Below, in pieces: positions 35,435 through 43,808 of a stretch of 64,000 bases of DNA. This stretch comes from Paenibacillus phytorum. Lineage in GTDB: Bacteria > Bacillota > Bacilli > Paenibacillales > NBRC-103111. Each line of letters opens with the position of its first letter. Position 1 is the stretch's first letter. The translations under genes and the position numbers were made by a program. The stretch is from positions 29,060 to 93,059 of the forward strand of contig NZ_WHOA01000041.1 in the NCBI RefSeq assembly GCF_013141715.1. Direction: 5' to 3'. The notes under the pieces are model-generated. The model did no database searches and was not told the DNA's origin. It saw nothing but the letters and a program-made list of their open reading frames with translations.

Positions 35435-35790
35435 AAAAAAGACACGTCCACATCAAACTCATGCTCACATTTCGGACAGCTTGTGTGTACTCTCGGCACT
35501 TCCATTTCATTAATTTGACGATAAAAGTTTTGCAAGAAAGCTAGATCAGCCGTGAAGAACTTCTCAACCACACGTGTATCAATCGCACGCAGATCGCCTA
35601 GGTTGGTAATCACACGCGTAAGTAAGATGATCGTTAAATAGCCTGGATTTTGCTGAACGCGTTGGTCACGCATGGGTAGGATTTCATCCGCAGCTGTTGC
35701 TAACCGCATAACGCCTCTCTTGTGCAGCGTACCGTTGTCATCCACATATCCTCTAGGCAGCTCGAATTCATATTCCGTTTTGAAAGCCAT
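35413..35790 (-). CDS. eCIS tail-assembly protein with C-terminal Cys pair
   Basis: A 125-aa protein between the two tube genes. The N-terminal part (FELPRGYVDDNGTLHKRGVM, 'VITNLGDLRAIDTRVVEKFF') is like phage tail-assembly chaperones of the gpE/gpG kind; the end carries SCPKCEHEFDVDVSF, a CxxC knuckle that may bind zinc, perhaps together with a partner. The zero-frame product stops at TAA 35415-35413; ribosomes slipping at 35440-35434 would add the DUF6760-like domain. Start is ATG 35790 behind a GGGGGTAA site. Confidence 0.78.
   Translation of the reverse strand: MAFKTEYEFELPRGYVDDNGTLHKRGVMRLATAADEILPMRDQRVQQNPGYLTIILLTRVITNLGDLRAIDTRVVEKFFTADLAFLQNFYRQINEMEVPRVHTSCPKCEHEFDVDVSFLDEMAGA
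35434..35440 (-). other. T TTT TTG slippery heptamer
   Basis: In the zero frame the codons read TCT TTT TTG GAC, giving the classical X XXY YYZ form T TTT TTG. A candidate stimulatory hairpin (GGG and ATAA pairing with TTAT and CCC, bulged C, loop CGGG) starts about 13 bases downstream. A -1 slip here joins the assembly protein to the DUF6760-like frame. Confidence 0.6.
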
Positions 35791-35871
35791 GATGTTACCC
35801 CCTTAGCATTATGAAAAAAAGAAGAGTTAGGAACCGGAGACTTCGTGCTCCGGCACCTACTCTAGCGCTGC

Positions 35872-36306
35872 TTACTTCGTGCGTGTCATGCCTTCGTGGG
35901 CAAGCTCTAGGCTCTCAATGGCAATTTCATTGCCTGTACCTTTGAAGCTTGGAGCAGAGTACTTGGACGGCCATGCTTCAATAACCTGCCAAGTCGCTAC
36001 GTCTGCACCTTCTTCGTTGATTGCGATGATCGTAACCGTTTTGCGGGAAACTTTCCCCTGAATCGACTCCGACATCCAGTTATACATATCCATGGAGTCA
36101 GTAACACCCCACTTTAATGAGATGTTGCCATATTTCGCAAGTCCCGGAAGCTTCCGAGGCGTAATGGTTTCGTTTCCTTCGCGGTATTCAATTACCGACA
36201 AGGATGCGTCAAATCCAGAGATTTCGCTGAAACCAGCTTGCTGAATACCTTCTACTTCAATTCTAAATCTAAAATTGCGGTATGGATCCCTACGTTCGCC
36301 AGCCAT
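35872..36306 (-). CDS. eCIS main inner-tube protein (Afp1-like)
   Basis: A 144-aa protein of the T4-gp19/Hcp-like tube family: 'DPYRNFRFRIEVEGIQQAGF', 'SEISGFDASLSVIEYREGNE', ending 'EIAIESLELAHEGM'. It stacks as hexamers to form the inner tube expelled on contraction. It directly follows the sheath gene and has an AAAGGGG ribosome site, consistent with high expression. Confidence 0.93.
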   Translation of the reverse strand: MAGERRDPYRNFRFRIEVEGIQQAGFSEISGFDASLSVIEYREGNETITPRKLPGLAKYGNISLKWGVTDSMDMYNWMSESIQGKVSRKTVTIIAINEEGADVATWQVIEAWPSKYSAPSFKGTGNEIAIESLELAHEGMTRTK

Positions 36307-36348
36307 ATAATACCCCTTTCCTAATATGAGAAATATCTAACGTTTCGA

Positions 36349-38082
36349 CTATTCTTCTCTTGTTTTCTGAGTAATGCGGAAGATTACGAACTCGGCAGGT
36401 TTGACCGGAGCAACCCCGATCACACAGATCAATCGACCATTGTCGATATCATCCTGCGTCATTGTGCTGCGTCCAATATTAATATAGAACGCCTCGGAAG
36501 GACTTCCGCCCATTAAGGCACCGTCTCTCCAGACACGAGTTAAGAACGCATCAATGGTTCGTTGTACACGAGCCCAAAGCTGTTCATCATTCGGTTCGAA
36601 TACGACCCAGTTCGTGCCGTTCTTGATGGACTCTTCAATGAAGATGAACAAACGTCTCACGTTCACATATTTCCACAAGCCGTTCGACGATGTTGTGCGA
36701 GCACCCCATACACGAATACCTTGTCCTGCAAAAGCACGAATCAAGTTTACGCCTTGTGGGTTCAGGATATCTTGCTCGCCTTTGTTATATTGGCAATCAA
36801 GACCAACTGCACCGCGAACGACTTCATTAGCAGGCGCTTTTTGAACACCACGCGTTTGGTCGGAACGGGAGTAGATACCAATCACAGAGCCAGATGGCGG
36901 TATGTATATATTTCTTTTGTCTAATGGATCGAACACTTGAAGCCACGGATTGTACATCGCTGCGTAACTGCTGTCAAAGATGTTACGGTGCGTCATCACA
37001 TCGGCTACTTTTGTTTTCTCACGTGGAATATCAAGAACAGCAAAACGGCTGCCCAAGTTTTCGCAATGTGCTACGAGAGATAATTGAACCGTAGGCTCAG
37101 TTACACCCGGAATCGCGATGATGCTAACAACATCGTTGTCGATGAAAGACTGGATACCTGTACGTTTACCAGGTCCACGGTCTACACCCATGAAGATATC
37201 AGGTGTCACTTGCGCGATTGAACCGTTGCTTCCGCCAGACAGTGCGATTTGGAATTTGCCAACCGTTTCACTCTCACCAGAGAGCACTTCGAACGGAGCA
37301 ACAGCACCCAGATCCTTACCATCTGTCAAATCTTTCACCGTAATGATGTTCGAACGGGAAACAATTTTCTCAATGTGGTTCGCTGCAGAGATATTTAGGG
37401 ACACTTTCTCATAAGTCTCTGCTTCATCGCCGTAGAATACATGCAACGTGAATTCGCTAGTTGTTAACACTTTGGATGGAAGAAGACCGCTATCCACAAC
37501 ATCCCCATCAAGCGCTTCAGCAAGCTCAATAATGTTATCTTGGGAAGAAACGACTTTGTTGTACTGCTTCTGGCCAGCGGCTTCGAAGGCAACAACATCG
37601 CCGACATTGAAGCCAGCATTATTTTTCACGCGATATTGGGTCTCGCTTAGCACTTCATAGATTTGCGTCTTAGCTTTACTCGACGGAACAACCACGATAC
37701 GAACTTGGTTACCCCATGTTCCTGGGTTCTTGGAAGAAATCTCCAGAATCGCAGATTCTTTGTTTGTTGCTGCTTTGTTCGTTGCTACTTTAGCGTCAGT
37801 TGGCGCTACACGCATGACATAACAGCGAGAACCTCCGTTTAAATAGAAATGCTCAACCGCATAAGAAAGGAAACGATACTCACCGAATTCATTCTCGGAC
37901 AAGTAGCTGCCGAATAAACGATGGAAATCAGCTACGCTCGTAACCAGTTGAGGGACACCTTCAATTCCCCCTCTTTGCGCAAGCCCTATAAACCCGGCCG
38001 TACTTGTGCTTGCACCTTCAAGCGGTTGCGCCCCGCTGTCAAACTCTTCCACATAGACTCCAGGTGATAAATAGTCAGCCAT
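36349..38082 (-). CDS. eCIS contractile sheath protein (Afp2/3-like)
   Basis: A 577-aa tail sheath subunit. N-terminal 'YLSPGVYVEEFDSGAQPLEG' is the start of almost every contractile sheath; the C-terminal third has 'VNLIRAFAGQGIRVWGARTT' and 'RRLFIFIEESIKNGTNWVVF', then 'PVKPAEFVIFRITQK', the handshake and inner domains. There is only one sheath gene here, whereas Afp/PVC have three. The middle (about residues 110-290) is a variable surface insertion. Confidence 0.95.
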   Translation of the reverse strand: MADYLSPGVYVEEFDSGAQPLEGASTSTAGFIGLAQRGGIEGVPQLVTSVADFHRLFGSYLSENEFGEYRFLSYAVEHFYLNGGSRCYVMRVAPTDAKVATNKAATNKESAILEISSKNPGTWGNQVRIVVVPSSKAKTQIYEVLSETQYRVKNNAGFNVGDVVAFEAAGQKQYNKVVSSQDNIIELAEALDGDVVDSGLLPSKVLTTSEFTLHVFYGDEAETYEKVSLNISAANHIEKIVSRSNIITVKDLTDGKDLGAVAPFEVLSGESETVGKFQIALSGGSNGSIAQVTPDIFMGVDRGPGKRTGIQSFIDNDVVSIIAIPGVTEPTVQLSLVAHCENLGSRFAVLDIPREKTKVADVMTHRNIFDSSYAAMYNPWLQVFDPLDKRNIYIPPSGSVIGIYSRSDQTRGVQKAPANEVVRGAVGLDCQYNKGEQDILNPQGVNLIRAFAGQGIRVWGARTTSSNGLWKYVNVRRLFIFIEESIKNGTNWVVFEPNDEQLWARVQRTIDAFLTRVWRDGALMGGSPSEAFYINIGRSTMTQDDIDNGRLICVIGVAPVKPAEFVIFRITQKTREE

Positions 38083-38208
38083 TGTTCCCCAGTTCAGTCA
38101 TATGGCACTTCTTGCAAATCAATACGGCCACAGACATGAAACCAGTTCTCTCCTTTCTGCTTGTCATTTTTGTATAGAAGATGGACGTGTCCATTCTACT
38201 AATTAGGG

Positions 38209-39012
38209 TTAAGTGAGCCGTATGATGCCGAGGTTCGTCGTTGTTCCTTCTGCTACTATTACTTCCTTCATAATATGCCGCCGATCTTCGCCGTATGTAA
38301 TAGCCAATTCTGTCTGAAAGGATGGAATCCGATTGCCACGAAAAGCAATAACAGCCTCTCCTCGTTCTGTAACACGGGTTTCTTGGACGGGCAGCAGCAA
38401 TGCTCCTCGAGTAAACGCTTTAGTCAGCTTATTCACTAGTCGAAAACGCTTTTGATGCTCCAGTACCTGGGCGATTCGAATTTGCTCTTCGGCAGCTTTA
38501 GGGCCTCGTCCTCGAAGCAAGTAAGAATCTCCAACTGCGATAACACCTGTAAACGAACCTAGTGTTACTTCACGTGCTCCCTTGTCGACTTGATCTGCCA
38601 TAATTCGAGCGCGGGCACACTCTTCCGATAAAATCATCGCCTGCAGCTGGGCATCCCTCAAAGGAGCTCCGGCAGCATCCTGCAGCATGACTCGGATCAG
38701 TCCTGTTCCTTGCGAAAAAGGATAAGAAGGCAGCGGCTTTAACTGAACAACCTCTATAAAATTGTCGGTTCCTACTGTGATGAGAGTTTGTTCCTGAAAA
38801 TAGTGCTCGTTGCTTACCTTAAGACGGTAATCACCGGGCGGTAAATCGTTGAATATATAGGAACCATTCGTTTTATGAATTGCTTTCGAACGGGTGCCTT
38901 CCAGATAAACGGTGGTCGTGTTGCCAAGAGGAGTTTTTGAGGTAATTGCATCGATGACGCATACAACCAAGGATACGCGGGTTTTCAATTGCGATACGCG
39001 AATGTGGTCCAC
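38209..39012 (-). CDS. eCIS-associated carboxypeptidase-regulatory-like protein
   Basis: A 267-aa protein. Residues 15-90 form a transthyretin-like CarboxypepD_reg domain (KTNGSYIFNDLPPGDYRLKV). A second beta-rich half follows with no recognised fold. No signal peptide is visible. It sits between the terminator-like and sheath genes; such domains decorate sheath caps or act as adaptors in some contractile systems, but here the role is unknown. GTG start behind GGGGG. Confidence 0.6.
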   Translation of the reverse strand: MDHIRVSQLKTRVSLVVCVIDAITSKTPLGNTTTVYLEGTRSKAIHKTNGSYIFNDLPPGDYRLKVSNEHYFQEQTLITVGTDNFIEVVQLKPLPSYPFSQGTGLIRVMLQDAAGAPLRDAQLQAMILSEECARARIMADQVDKGAREVTLGSFTGVIAVGDSYLLRGRGPKAAEEQIRIAQVLEHQKRFRLVNKLTKAFTRGALLLPVQETRVTERGEAVIAFRGNRIPSFQTELAITYGEDRRHIMKEVIVAEGTTTNLGIIRLT

Positions 39013-39024
39013 AACCTAAGCCCC

Positions 39025-39603
39025 CTAACCCTGTATACGAAAATCGGTTTCCGAAACTCTTTTGGTTGTCTTGATGCGGGTTGAATCGATATTTACAGGC
39101 CCAACTGAATAGCTAACAGAGAGTCTGTATGGAGTATCAGCGAAGTTCCACATATTCAGCATGCTTTCTCCTTTAAGAGGATCCATGACAATGCGAACTT
39201 CTTCATCTTGCTCAGCTAGGGTTCCGAGGGTCATAGAACCTCGAAGTATAGAATGATCGTAGAGCACTTGCATCGCTCTTCCGAGTATCCGATGCTCATC
39301 CAGCGCTCTCGACTGCAGCTCTGCTGGTGATTGTACCGTCAGCATGTAGCTAAGATCTACAACCATAGGCGGATATTGAATTTCATTCGTCCCTCTGGCA
39401 ATCATGTGGGTACGACGATTATCGCCGCTTTCGCGGACGTTGTACAAATAAAGAGATAAGTAGAAATCCCCTTTATCGACAGGCGAAGCAAGCCCAATCA
39501 TCTCTGGTTGCGGAATGGGATCAGGAGTCATATTTTCTCTGAGCAACTTGATTATAGATGCGCTTACATCTGCAATAACAGAATAATCGCCAATAGGAAT
39601 CAC
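39025..39603 (-). CDS. eCIS tail terminator / cap protein (Pvc16-like, DUF4255)
   Basis: A 192-aa protein of the Pvc16_N/DUF4255 family (DYSVIADVSASIIKLLRENM, 'KGDFYLSLYLYNVRESGDNR', 'PPMVVDLSYMLTVQSPAELQ', 'ILGRAMQVLYDHSILRG'). It caps the tube-sheath end distal to the baseplate. I prefer GTG 39603, with GAGG six bases before it; TTG 39615 is possible. It is the first gene of the main structural operon; its promoter region carries the 39.77-40.15 kb palindrome arrays. Confidence 0.88.
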   Translation of the reverse strand: MIPIGDYSVIADVSASIIKLLRENMTPDPIPQPEMIGLASPVDKGDFYLSLYLYNVRESGDNRRTHMIARGTNEIQYPPMVVDLSYMLTVQSPAELQSRALDEHRILGRAMQVLYDHSILRGSMTLGTLAEQDEEVRIVMDPLKGESMLNMWNFADTPYRLSVSYSVGPVNIDSTRIKTTKRVSETDFRIQG

Positions 39604-39673
39604 TTCCTGCCTCAAAATACCTATGTAATGTATAGAATTGGTGGGGATTATGTCATAATGTGTACCTTTTTCT

Positions 39674-39702
39674 ATTATAATTGCAATTTAGTAGGATGAC
39701 TA
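39674..39702 (-). promoter_or_regulatory. Candidate promoter of the eCIS structural operon
   Basis: On the minus strand TAGTCA (39702-39697), 17 bp, TATAAT (39679-39674), about 70 bases before the first gene. The -10 is perfect, the -35 poor, so an activator may be needed. Confidence 0.45.
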
Positions 39703-39772
39703 TAGGGATTAAATTATTTATTTCTTGTTTTGTGACTTGATATACAGGTGAAACTAGTCGGACATTATGACC

Positions 39773-39966
39773 AGATAAGAGTCTTTTGAGACTCTTATCT
39801 CGTGTGAAATGCCGAGAATGCAAAATTAGGAGTCTCTAGGGACTCTTATTTGCTCCACTTCTTACCAAATCCATGCCAAAACCACCTATTAAGAGCCTTT
39901 AGAGGCTTCTATTCACTTAAAATACGCGAAAAGTGCTGCATTAGCGGTCCCTAGAGCCTCTTATTT
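39773..39966. repeat. Four palindromes of the AAGAGTCT/GACTCTT type, 51-63-52 spacing (cluster B)
   Basis: Dyad centres at 39786.5, 39837.5, 39900.5 and 39952.5. The first copy is a perfect 12-bp stem (AGATAAGAGTCT, loop TTTG). Same family as 23795-23988 and 46152-46345. It lies upstream of the eCIS structural operon. Confidence 0.9.
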
Positions 39967-40009
39967 GGCTTGCCGGCTGCTCGGTTACCTAAAATCCAAT
40001 CTACCAGCC

Positions 40010-40150
40010 ACTTTAAAGCTATAAATCATCGCTACAGAAGCAATTTACTCATTGGCGCACACTGTAGTGATGTAAAACACCGCTACAGCAATCAGAGCTG
40101 CACTAACTCCGTCCTGACAGCTACTTTAACGCTATAAATCACTGCTACAG
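40010..40150. repeat. Three palindromes of the family-E/F type, 51-62 spacing
   Basis: Dyads of the kind TTAACGCT-7-ACTGCTAC centred at 40024, 40075 and 40137 (steps 51 and 62 bp). Shares the word CAGCTACTTTAACG with the array at 23.48-23.79 kb. Together with cluster B it fills the gap between the AAA+ gene and the structural operon. Confidence 0.85.
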
Positions 40151-40157
40151 CACAAAC

Positions 40158-40193
40158 AACAAAAAACAGGCTCCGCGCAACCGCGCGAACCTG
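40158..40193 (-). terminator. Terminator of the AAA+ ATPase gene
   Basis: On the minus strand: stem CAGGTTCGCGC / GCGCGGAGCCTG followed by TTTTTTGTTG, 8 bases past the stop. It implies that the ATPase is transcribed apart from the structural genes. Confidence 0.8.
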
Positions 40194-40200
40194 CCTTATA

Positions 40201-42417
40201 TTAGTACTCTTCCCACTCCTGGCGGGCAAGGATTTTGCCTGATTTCTGCAGCTCATGCCGAATGGACTTGATGATATGCTGCATCCGGATGGGTTCGCCA
40301 GCCTCTGCAGCGAGGAAAGCCGAAGAAAGGACGACGTTTTTGATATTCCCACCGGCGATCTCATAGCGCTGCGCTAGATACTTAAAATCGACATCGTCGC
40401 TAAGAGGCGCCGCAGGGGGAAACATGGAGTGCCAAATCTTTTCACGATATTCACTATCCGGAAAAGGAAATTTAATGACGTAATTGATTCGCCTCAGGAA
40501 GGCTTCATCAATATTATTTAATAGATTCGTTGCCAGCACCGTGATTCCTTGATACTCCTCCATTTTCTGAAGCAGATAGGCGGTTTCGATGTTCGCATAT
40601 TTATCATGCGAATCTTTGACTTCCGAACGCTTTCCGAATAGTGCATCGGTTTCGTCGAAGAACAACACCGCGTTGCTAAGCTGCGCTTCTTCGAAGATCT
40701 CATGCAAATTCTTCTCTGTCTCGCCAATATATTTACTGATCACCTGCGAGAGGTCGACCTTGTATAGCTCCAGCTGGAGCTCACCGGCGACAACCTGTGC
40801 AGACATCGTCTTCCCCGTTCCAGGTGGACCGGCGAACAGCATGCTCAGCCCCTTGCCGTAGGCCAGCTTCTTCTCGAACCCCCAGTCGCCGTAGACAACG
40901 CCACGGTATTTCACTTGATTGCACGCATTGTGGAGCTGATCCTTCTGCTCAGGCGGGAGGATGACATCCCCCCACCCATAGCGAGGCTCAATGCGCGTCG
41001 CCTTGCGCTCGAGCTTGTGCTGCACCTGCTGGTAGCACGCCTTATAGAGCGCATCAGCTCGCAGCGCGTACGGCGCAGCCACGTCGCCGAATCCCTCCCC
41101 CGCAGCCTCGCGCTGCCAGGCGGAGTACCCGCGCGCCAGCGTCAGCGCGCGGCGAATCTGCCCCGGGGTGAAGCGGAATTTGCCGCTCATCACCCGCCAG
41201 TCCACGTCCGCGCTCACGCCGAGTTCGCACGCGAATGCCGTCCAAAGGCGCTCACGCCCGCCTTCGTCCGGCACTTGCAGTTCGTGCTCAAGGAGCAGGC
41301 GCTCCTTGGGCTTCCACGTTAGCCGGTTGAACCGCCCGGCCAGCAGAAACACCATGCCGCCGTAGCCGTCCAGCAGCTCGTGAAACCACCCGAGCCGCCG
41401 CTGCGCCGCAAGATCCGGCTCCTCTGGATAGAGCACCTCCAGCCGTGTGAAGCTCAGCACGGCTTGGTGCAGGATCGCTTCGCGGACAATCGCGCTCAGC
41501 TGATCTTCAAAGCTCGCTGCGTGCAAAAGCACATCAGCAAGATCAACCAGAAGCAGCGGCTTATTGAAGTGGCTGCTGATATGCTCCACCTGCAGCTTCT
41601 TGCCTGCGCCCGCATTCCCCCACAGGTGGAAGGCGAGCCGTTTGCGCTCAGCCGCCGGAGCCTGGAATGCAGCTTGGATGAAGCCCTGCAGCCGTTGCTG
41701 AAAATCCTCATGGACGAGCAGAGGGGCAAGCTCGTCATCCGGATAAACCATCCGGACTGCCGGCTTCAGCTTCGGGTCCATTTCACCGGAATCCAGCATG
41801 AATGAGATGATTCGTTTATCCAGAAGCAGTGGCCTGGACAATAACGTCTGGCCGCTAATTTCCTGCGCCTCGCGGTGAAGCAAGTAGCGCGCCAGTTTAC
41901 CCTCCGGCGCCATGAATGTCGTTCGTGCTGCCCGCATGTTCTCAGGGCTGCCGCAAGCAATTTGCAGCGCCAGACTAATATTAGGTGTTTTGCTGGTCAG
42001 ATCATCTTGCAGGAAGCCGAAGATGCGTTCATATTTGCGATCCAGTTCTACCGCGAGCCCTAGCATAACGAACCGCTCTTCTACGAGCGATAGCCCAAAC
42101 ACAGAAGATACATACGACAGAGGCAAGAACACGCCTGCCTTACGGCTTTCTTCACGTCTCAGAGCAATGAACGCCTCCGAATTCTGAATACTAGCCAGCA
42201 GCTCGAGTTCTTCCCCATCAAGCACCTCATCTCCACTTGGTCTGCCTATGAGGCGGATGAACTCATCTTCGGACACGAACATCCCGCGAAACGAATCCGT
42301 TTGCGGGTCGGGTGTTAGCTTTTGACGACGCTTATATAAAAGCTCAAGCTTTTTATCCAACAAGGTAAGCTCATCCTTATAATGTTCCCATGCATGTACG
42401 TAACCTTGAACTGCCAT
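40201..42417 (-). CDS. eCIS AAA+ ATPase (Afp15/Pvc15-like)
   Basis: A 738-aa protein with two AAA+-like regions. The C-terminal one is canonical: Walker A GPPGTGKT near residue 530, Walker B VLFFDETDALFG near 587, and sensor/arginine-finger region 'EAFLRRINYVIKFPFPDSEY'. The N-terminal one has a degenerate P-loop GNAGAGKK near 270 and no clear Walker B acid pair. Afp15-type ATPases help assemble the particle. The start is ATG 42417 behind AGGAGGGG; the in-frame codon at 42459 is less likely. Bases about 40950-41450 are much more G+C-rich than the rest. It has its own terminator. Confidence 0.88.
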   Translation of the reverse strand: MAVQGYVHAWEHYKDELTLLDKKLELLYKRRQKLTPDPQTDSFRGMFVSEDEFIRLIGRPSGDEVLDGEELELLASIQNSEAFIALRREESRKAGVFLPLSYVSSVFGLSLVEERFVMLGLAVELDRKYERIFGFLQDDLTSKTPNISLALQIACGSPENMRAARTTFMAPEGKLARYLLHREAQEISGQTLLSRPLLLDKRIISFMLDSGEMDPKLKPAVRMVYPDDELAPLLVHEDFQQRLQGFIQAAFQAPAAERKRLAFHLWGNAGAGKKLQVEHISSHFNKPLLLVDLADVLLHAASFEDQLSAIVREAILHQAVLSFTRLEVLYPEEPDLAAQRRLGWFHELLDGYGGMVFLLAGRFNRLTWKPKERLLLEHELQVPDEGGRERLWTAFACELGVSADVDWRVMSGKFRFTPGQIRRALTLARGYSAWQREAAGEGFGDVAAPYALRADALYKACYQQVQHKLERKATRIEPRYGWGDVILPPEQKDQLHNACNQVKYRGVVYGDWGFEKKLAYGKGLSMLFAGPPGTGKTMSAQVVAGELQLELYKVDLSQVISKYIGETEKNLHEIFEEAQLSNAVLFFDETDALFGKRSEVKDSHDKYANIETAYLLQKMEEYQGITVLATNLLNNIDEAFLRRINYVIKFPFPDSEYREKIWHSMFPPAAPLSDDVDFKYLAQRYEIAGGNIKNVVLSSAFLAAEAGEPIRMQHIIKSIRHELQKSGKILARQEWEEY

Positions 42418-42578
42418 AGCCCCTCCTGATAACCCAGATCTATATTTACAAAAAAACACAATCTCCCCCCTTCGTAAACAGCTTGCCTAAAAGGGGTGTT
42501 ATTCTTTACAATGATCTGATAAGGCACAAAATGTTTTTCTAATAATTGCTAACCTGAAAGGAAAGTGGCCTCCACTGC

Positions 42579-43670
42579 ATGGAACAACTTCCGGCTAATG
42601 ATCATATATGGAACCGAAAACTTATACATATTTTATGGTGGATCCTATTAATCTATGAAGTAGTTGCTATCCTTGGATCCTTCTTTAATTTGTATGATCA
42701 GCCTCCGCAATGGTTTAACAGCTTCATGCATGTTCAAATCATTACGACTTGCCTACAAATCTCCCTAATGGGAGCCGGTTATTTGGCTATTCACTATCTG
42801 AAACAATACAGCGATTTTATCATGATTACATGGACCATGACCATGGTTAGCATCTTTATTATCTGTATTCCCGAGCTGATGAGCAGCTATGAATTAATTA
42901 GTATCCCTATTATTTTAGCCTCTATCTATTTCCAAAAGAAATATATTATTTTCGCTTATAGTTTAGGCATCGTATATTTAGCTTCAATACTAGTTTGCGA
43001 GGTATATCAAGGGTATGCCCTAACGCCCTCTGATGTGATCGTGTCCATTACAGTCATCACCTTAACCGCACTTGTGTGCTTTGTCATCATGAACAAAGGA
43101 CTAGTTCTTATTACGGAGTTAAAAGATTCGGTCGTTCGCGAACAGGATCTCCTTATTCGAAATGTGATGATTGATCGACTTTCCAAAGTGGATGCGCTAA
43201 CCGAGCTGTTTAATCATCGTTCTTTTCAAGAACATACCGATCATCTGATTTCACATATGCCCCATGATACGCCGCTTGAGCTTGCTCTTATCGATATCGA
43301 TAATTTTAAAAGGATTAATGATACCTACGGGCATTGGGTCGGTGACATGGTTCTCAAAACGATCGGCTCCATTCTGAAAGAAGTGCTCGGCCCTGACGAT
43401 ATGTCTTTTCGATATGGTGGCGAGGAATTCGCCGTTCTGTTTGTAGGCAAATCACACGAGGAAGTTTTACATATTTGCGAAAAATTAATGGAAACCATCC
43501 GGAGTACCGAAATTCCTGAGATGCCAGATCAACCGTTAACGATGAGTATCGGACTCGCTAGCTATAATCGCAACACGATGAAAAAAGCCTGGTTCCAGCT
43601 TGTAGATGAATGTTTGTATACCGCCAAGAGAAATGGGAAAAACCGCATTCATTCGCATATTTCCGAATAG
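42579..43670 (+). CDS. Membrane-bound diguanylate cyclase (GGDEF)
   Basis: A 363-aa protein: about six membrane helices in residues 15-180, a short linker helix, then a GGDEF domain with the active-site signature RYGGEEF near residue 280, so c-di-GMP synthesis from two GTP is expected. The RxxD inhibitory site five residues before GGEEF is not present (GPDD), so product inhibition of the usual kind is unlikely. It is divergent from the eCIS ATPase and followed by a good terminator. The signal sensed by the membrane domain is unknown. Confidence 0.9.
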   Translation: MEQLPANDHIWNRKLIHILWWILLIYEVVAILGSFFNLYDQPPQWFNSFMHVQIITTCLQISLMGAGYLAIHYLKQYSDFIMITWTMTMVSIFIICIPELMSSYELISIPIILASIYFQKKYIIFAYSLGIVYLASILVCEVYQGYALTPSDVIVSITVITLTALVCFVIMNKGLVLITELKDSVVREQDLLIRNVMIDRLSKVDALTELFNHRSFQEHTDHLISHMPHDTPLELALIDIDNFKRINDTYGHWVGDMVLKTIGSILKEVLGPDDMSFRYGGEEFAVLFVGKSHEEVLHICEKLMETIRSTEIPEMPDQPLTMSIGLASYNRNTMKKAWFQLVDECLYTAKRNGKNRIHSHISE

Positions 43671-43679
43671 ATGTACTTC

Positions 43680-43711
43680 AGCTAGGAGCCCTAAAGCTTC
43701 TAGCTTTTTTT
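43680..43711 (+). terminator. Intrinsic terminator
   Basis: 10-bp stem AGCTAGGAGC / GCTTCTAGCT (one wobble), 6-base loop, then seven T. Confidence 0.85.
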
Positions 43712-43808
43712 GGCTTCCAATTACCATGTCATTACTTACCAGCCGCAAACCCTCATGAAAGGAGTCGCCTCTTCCGAAATCATATCTATACACAGGGAGG
43801 TAGACACC

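Noticed and set aside
17309..42417. A complete prophage
   Set aside because: No capsid, terminase, portal, integrase, lysis or replication genes. The AAA+ ATPase, DUF4255 cap and LysM adaptor fit an injection system instead.
17309..42417. Type VI secretion system
   Set aside because: No TssJLM membrane complex or ClpV; the Gram-positive context and sheath/cap proteins fit eCIS.
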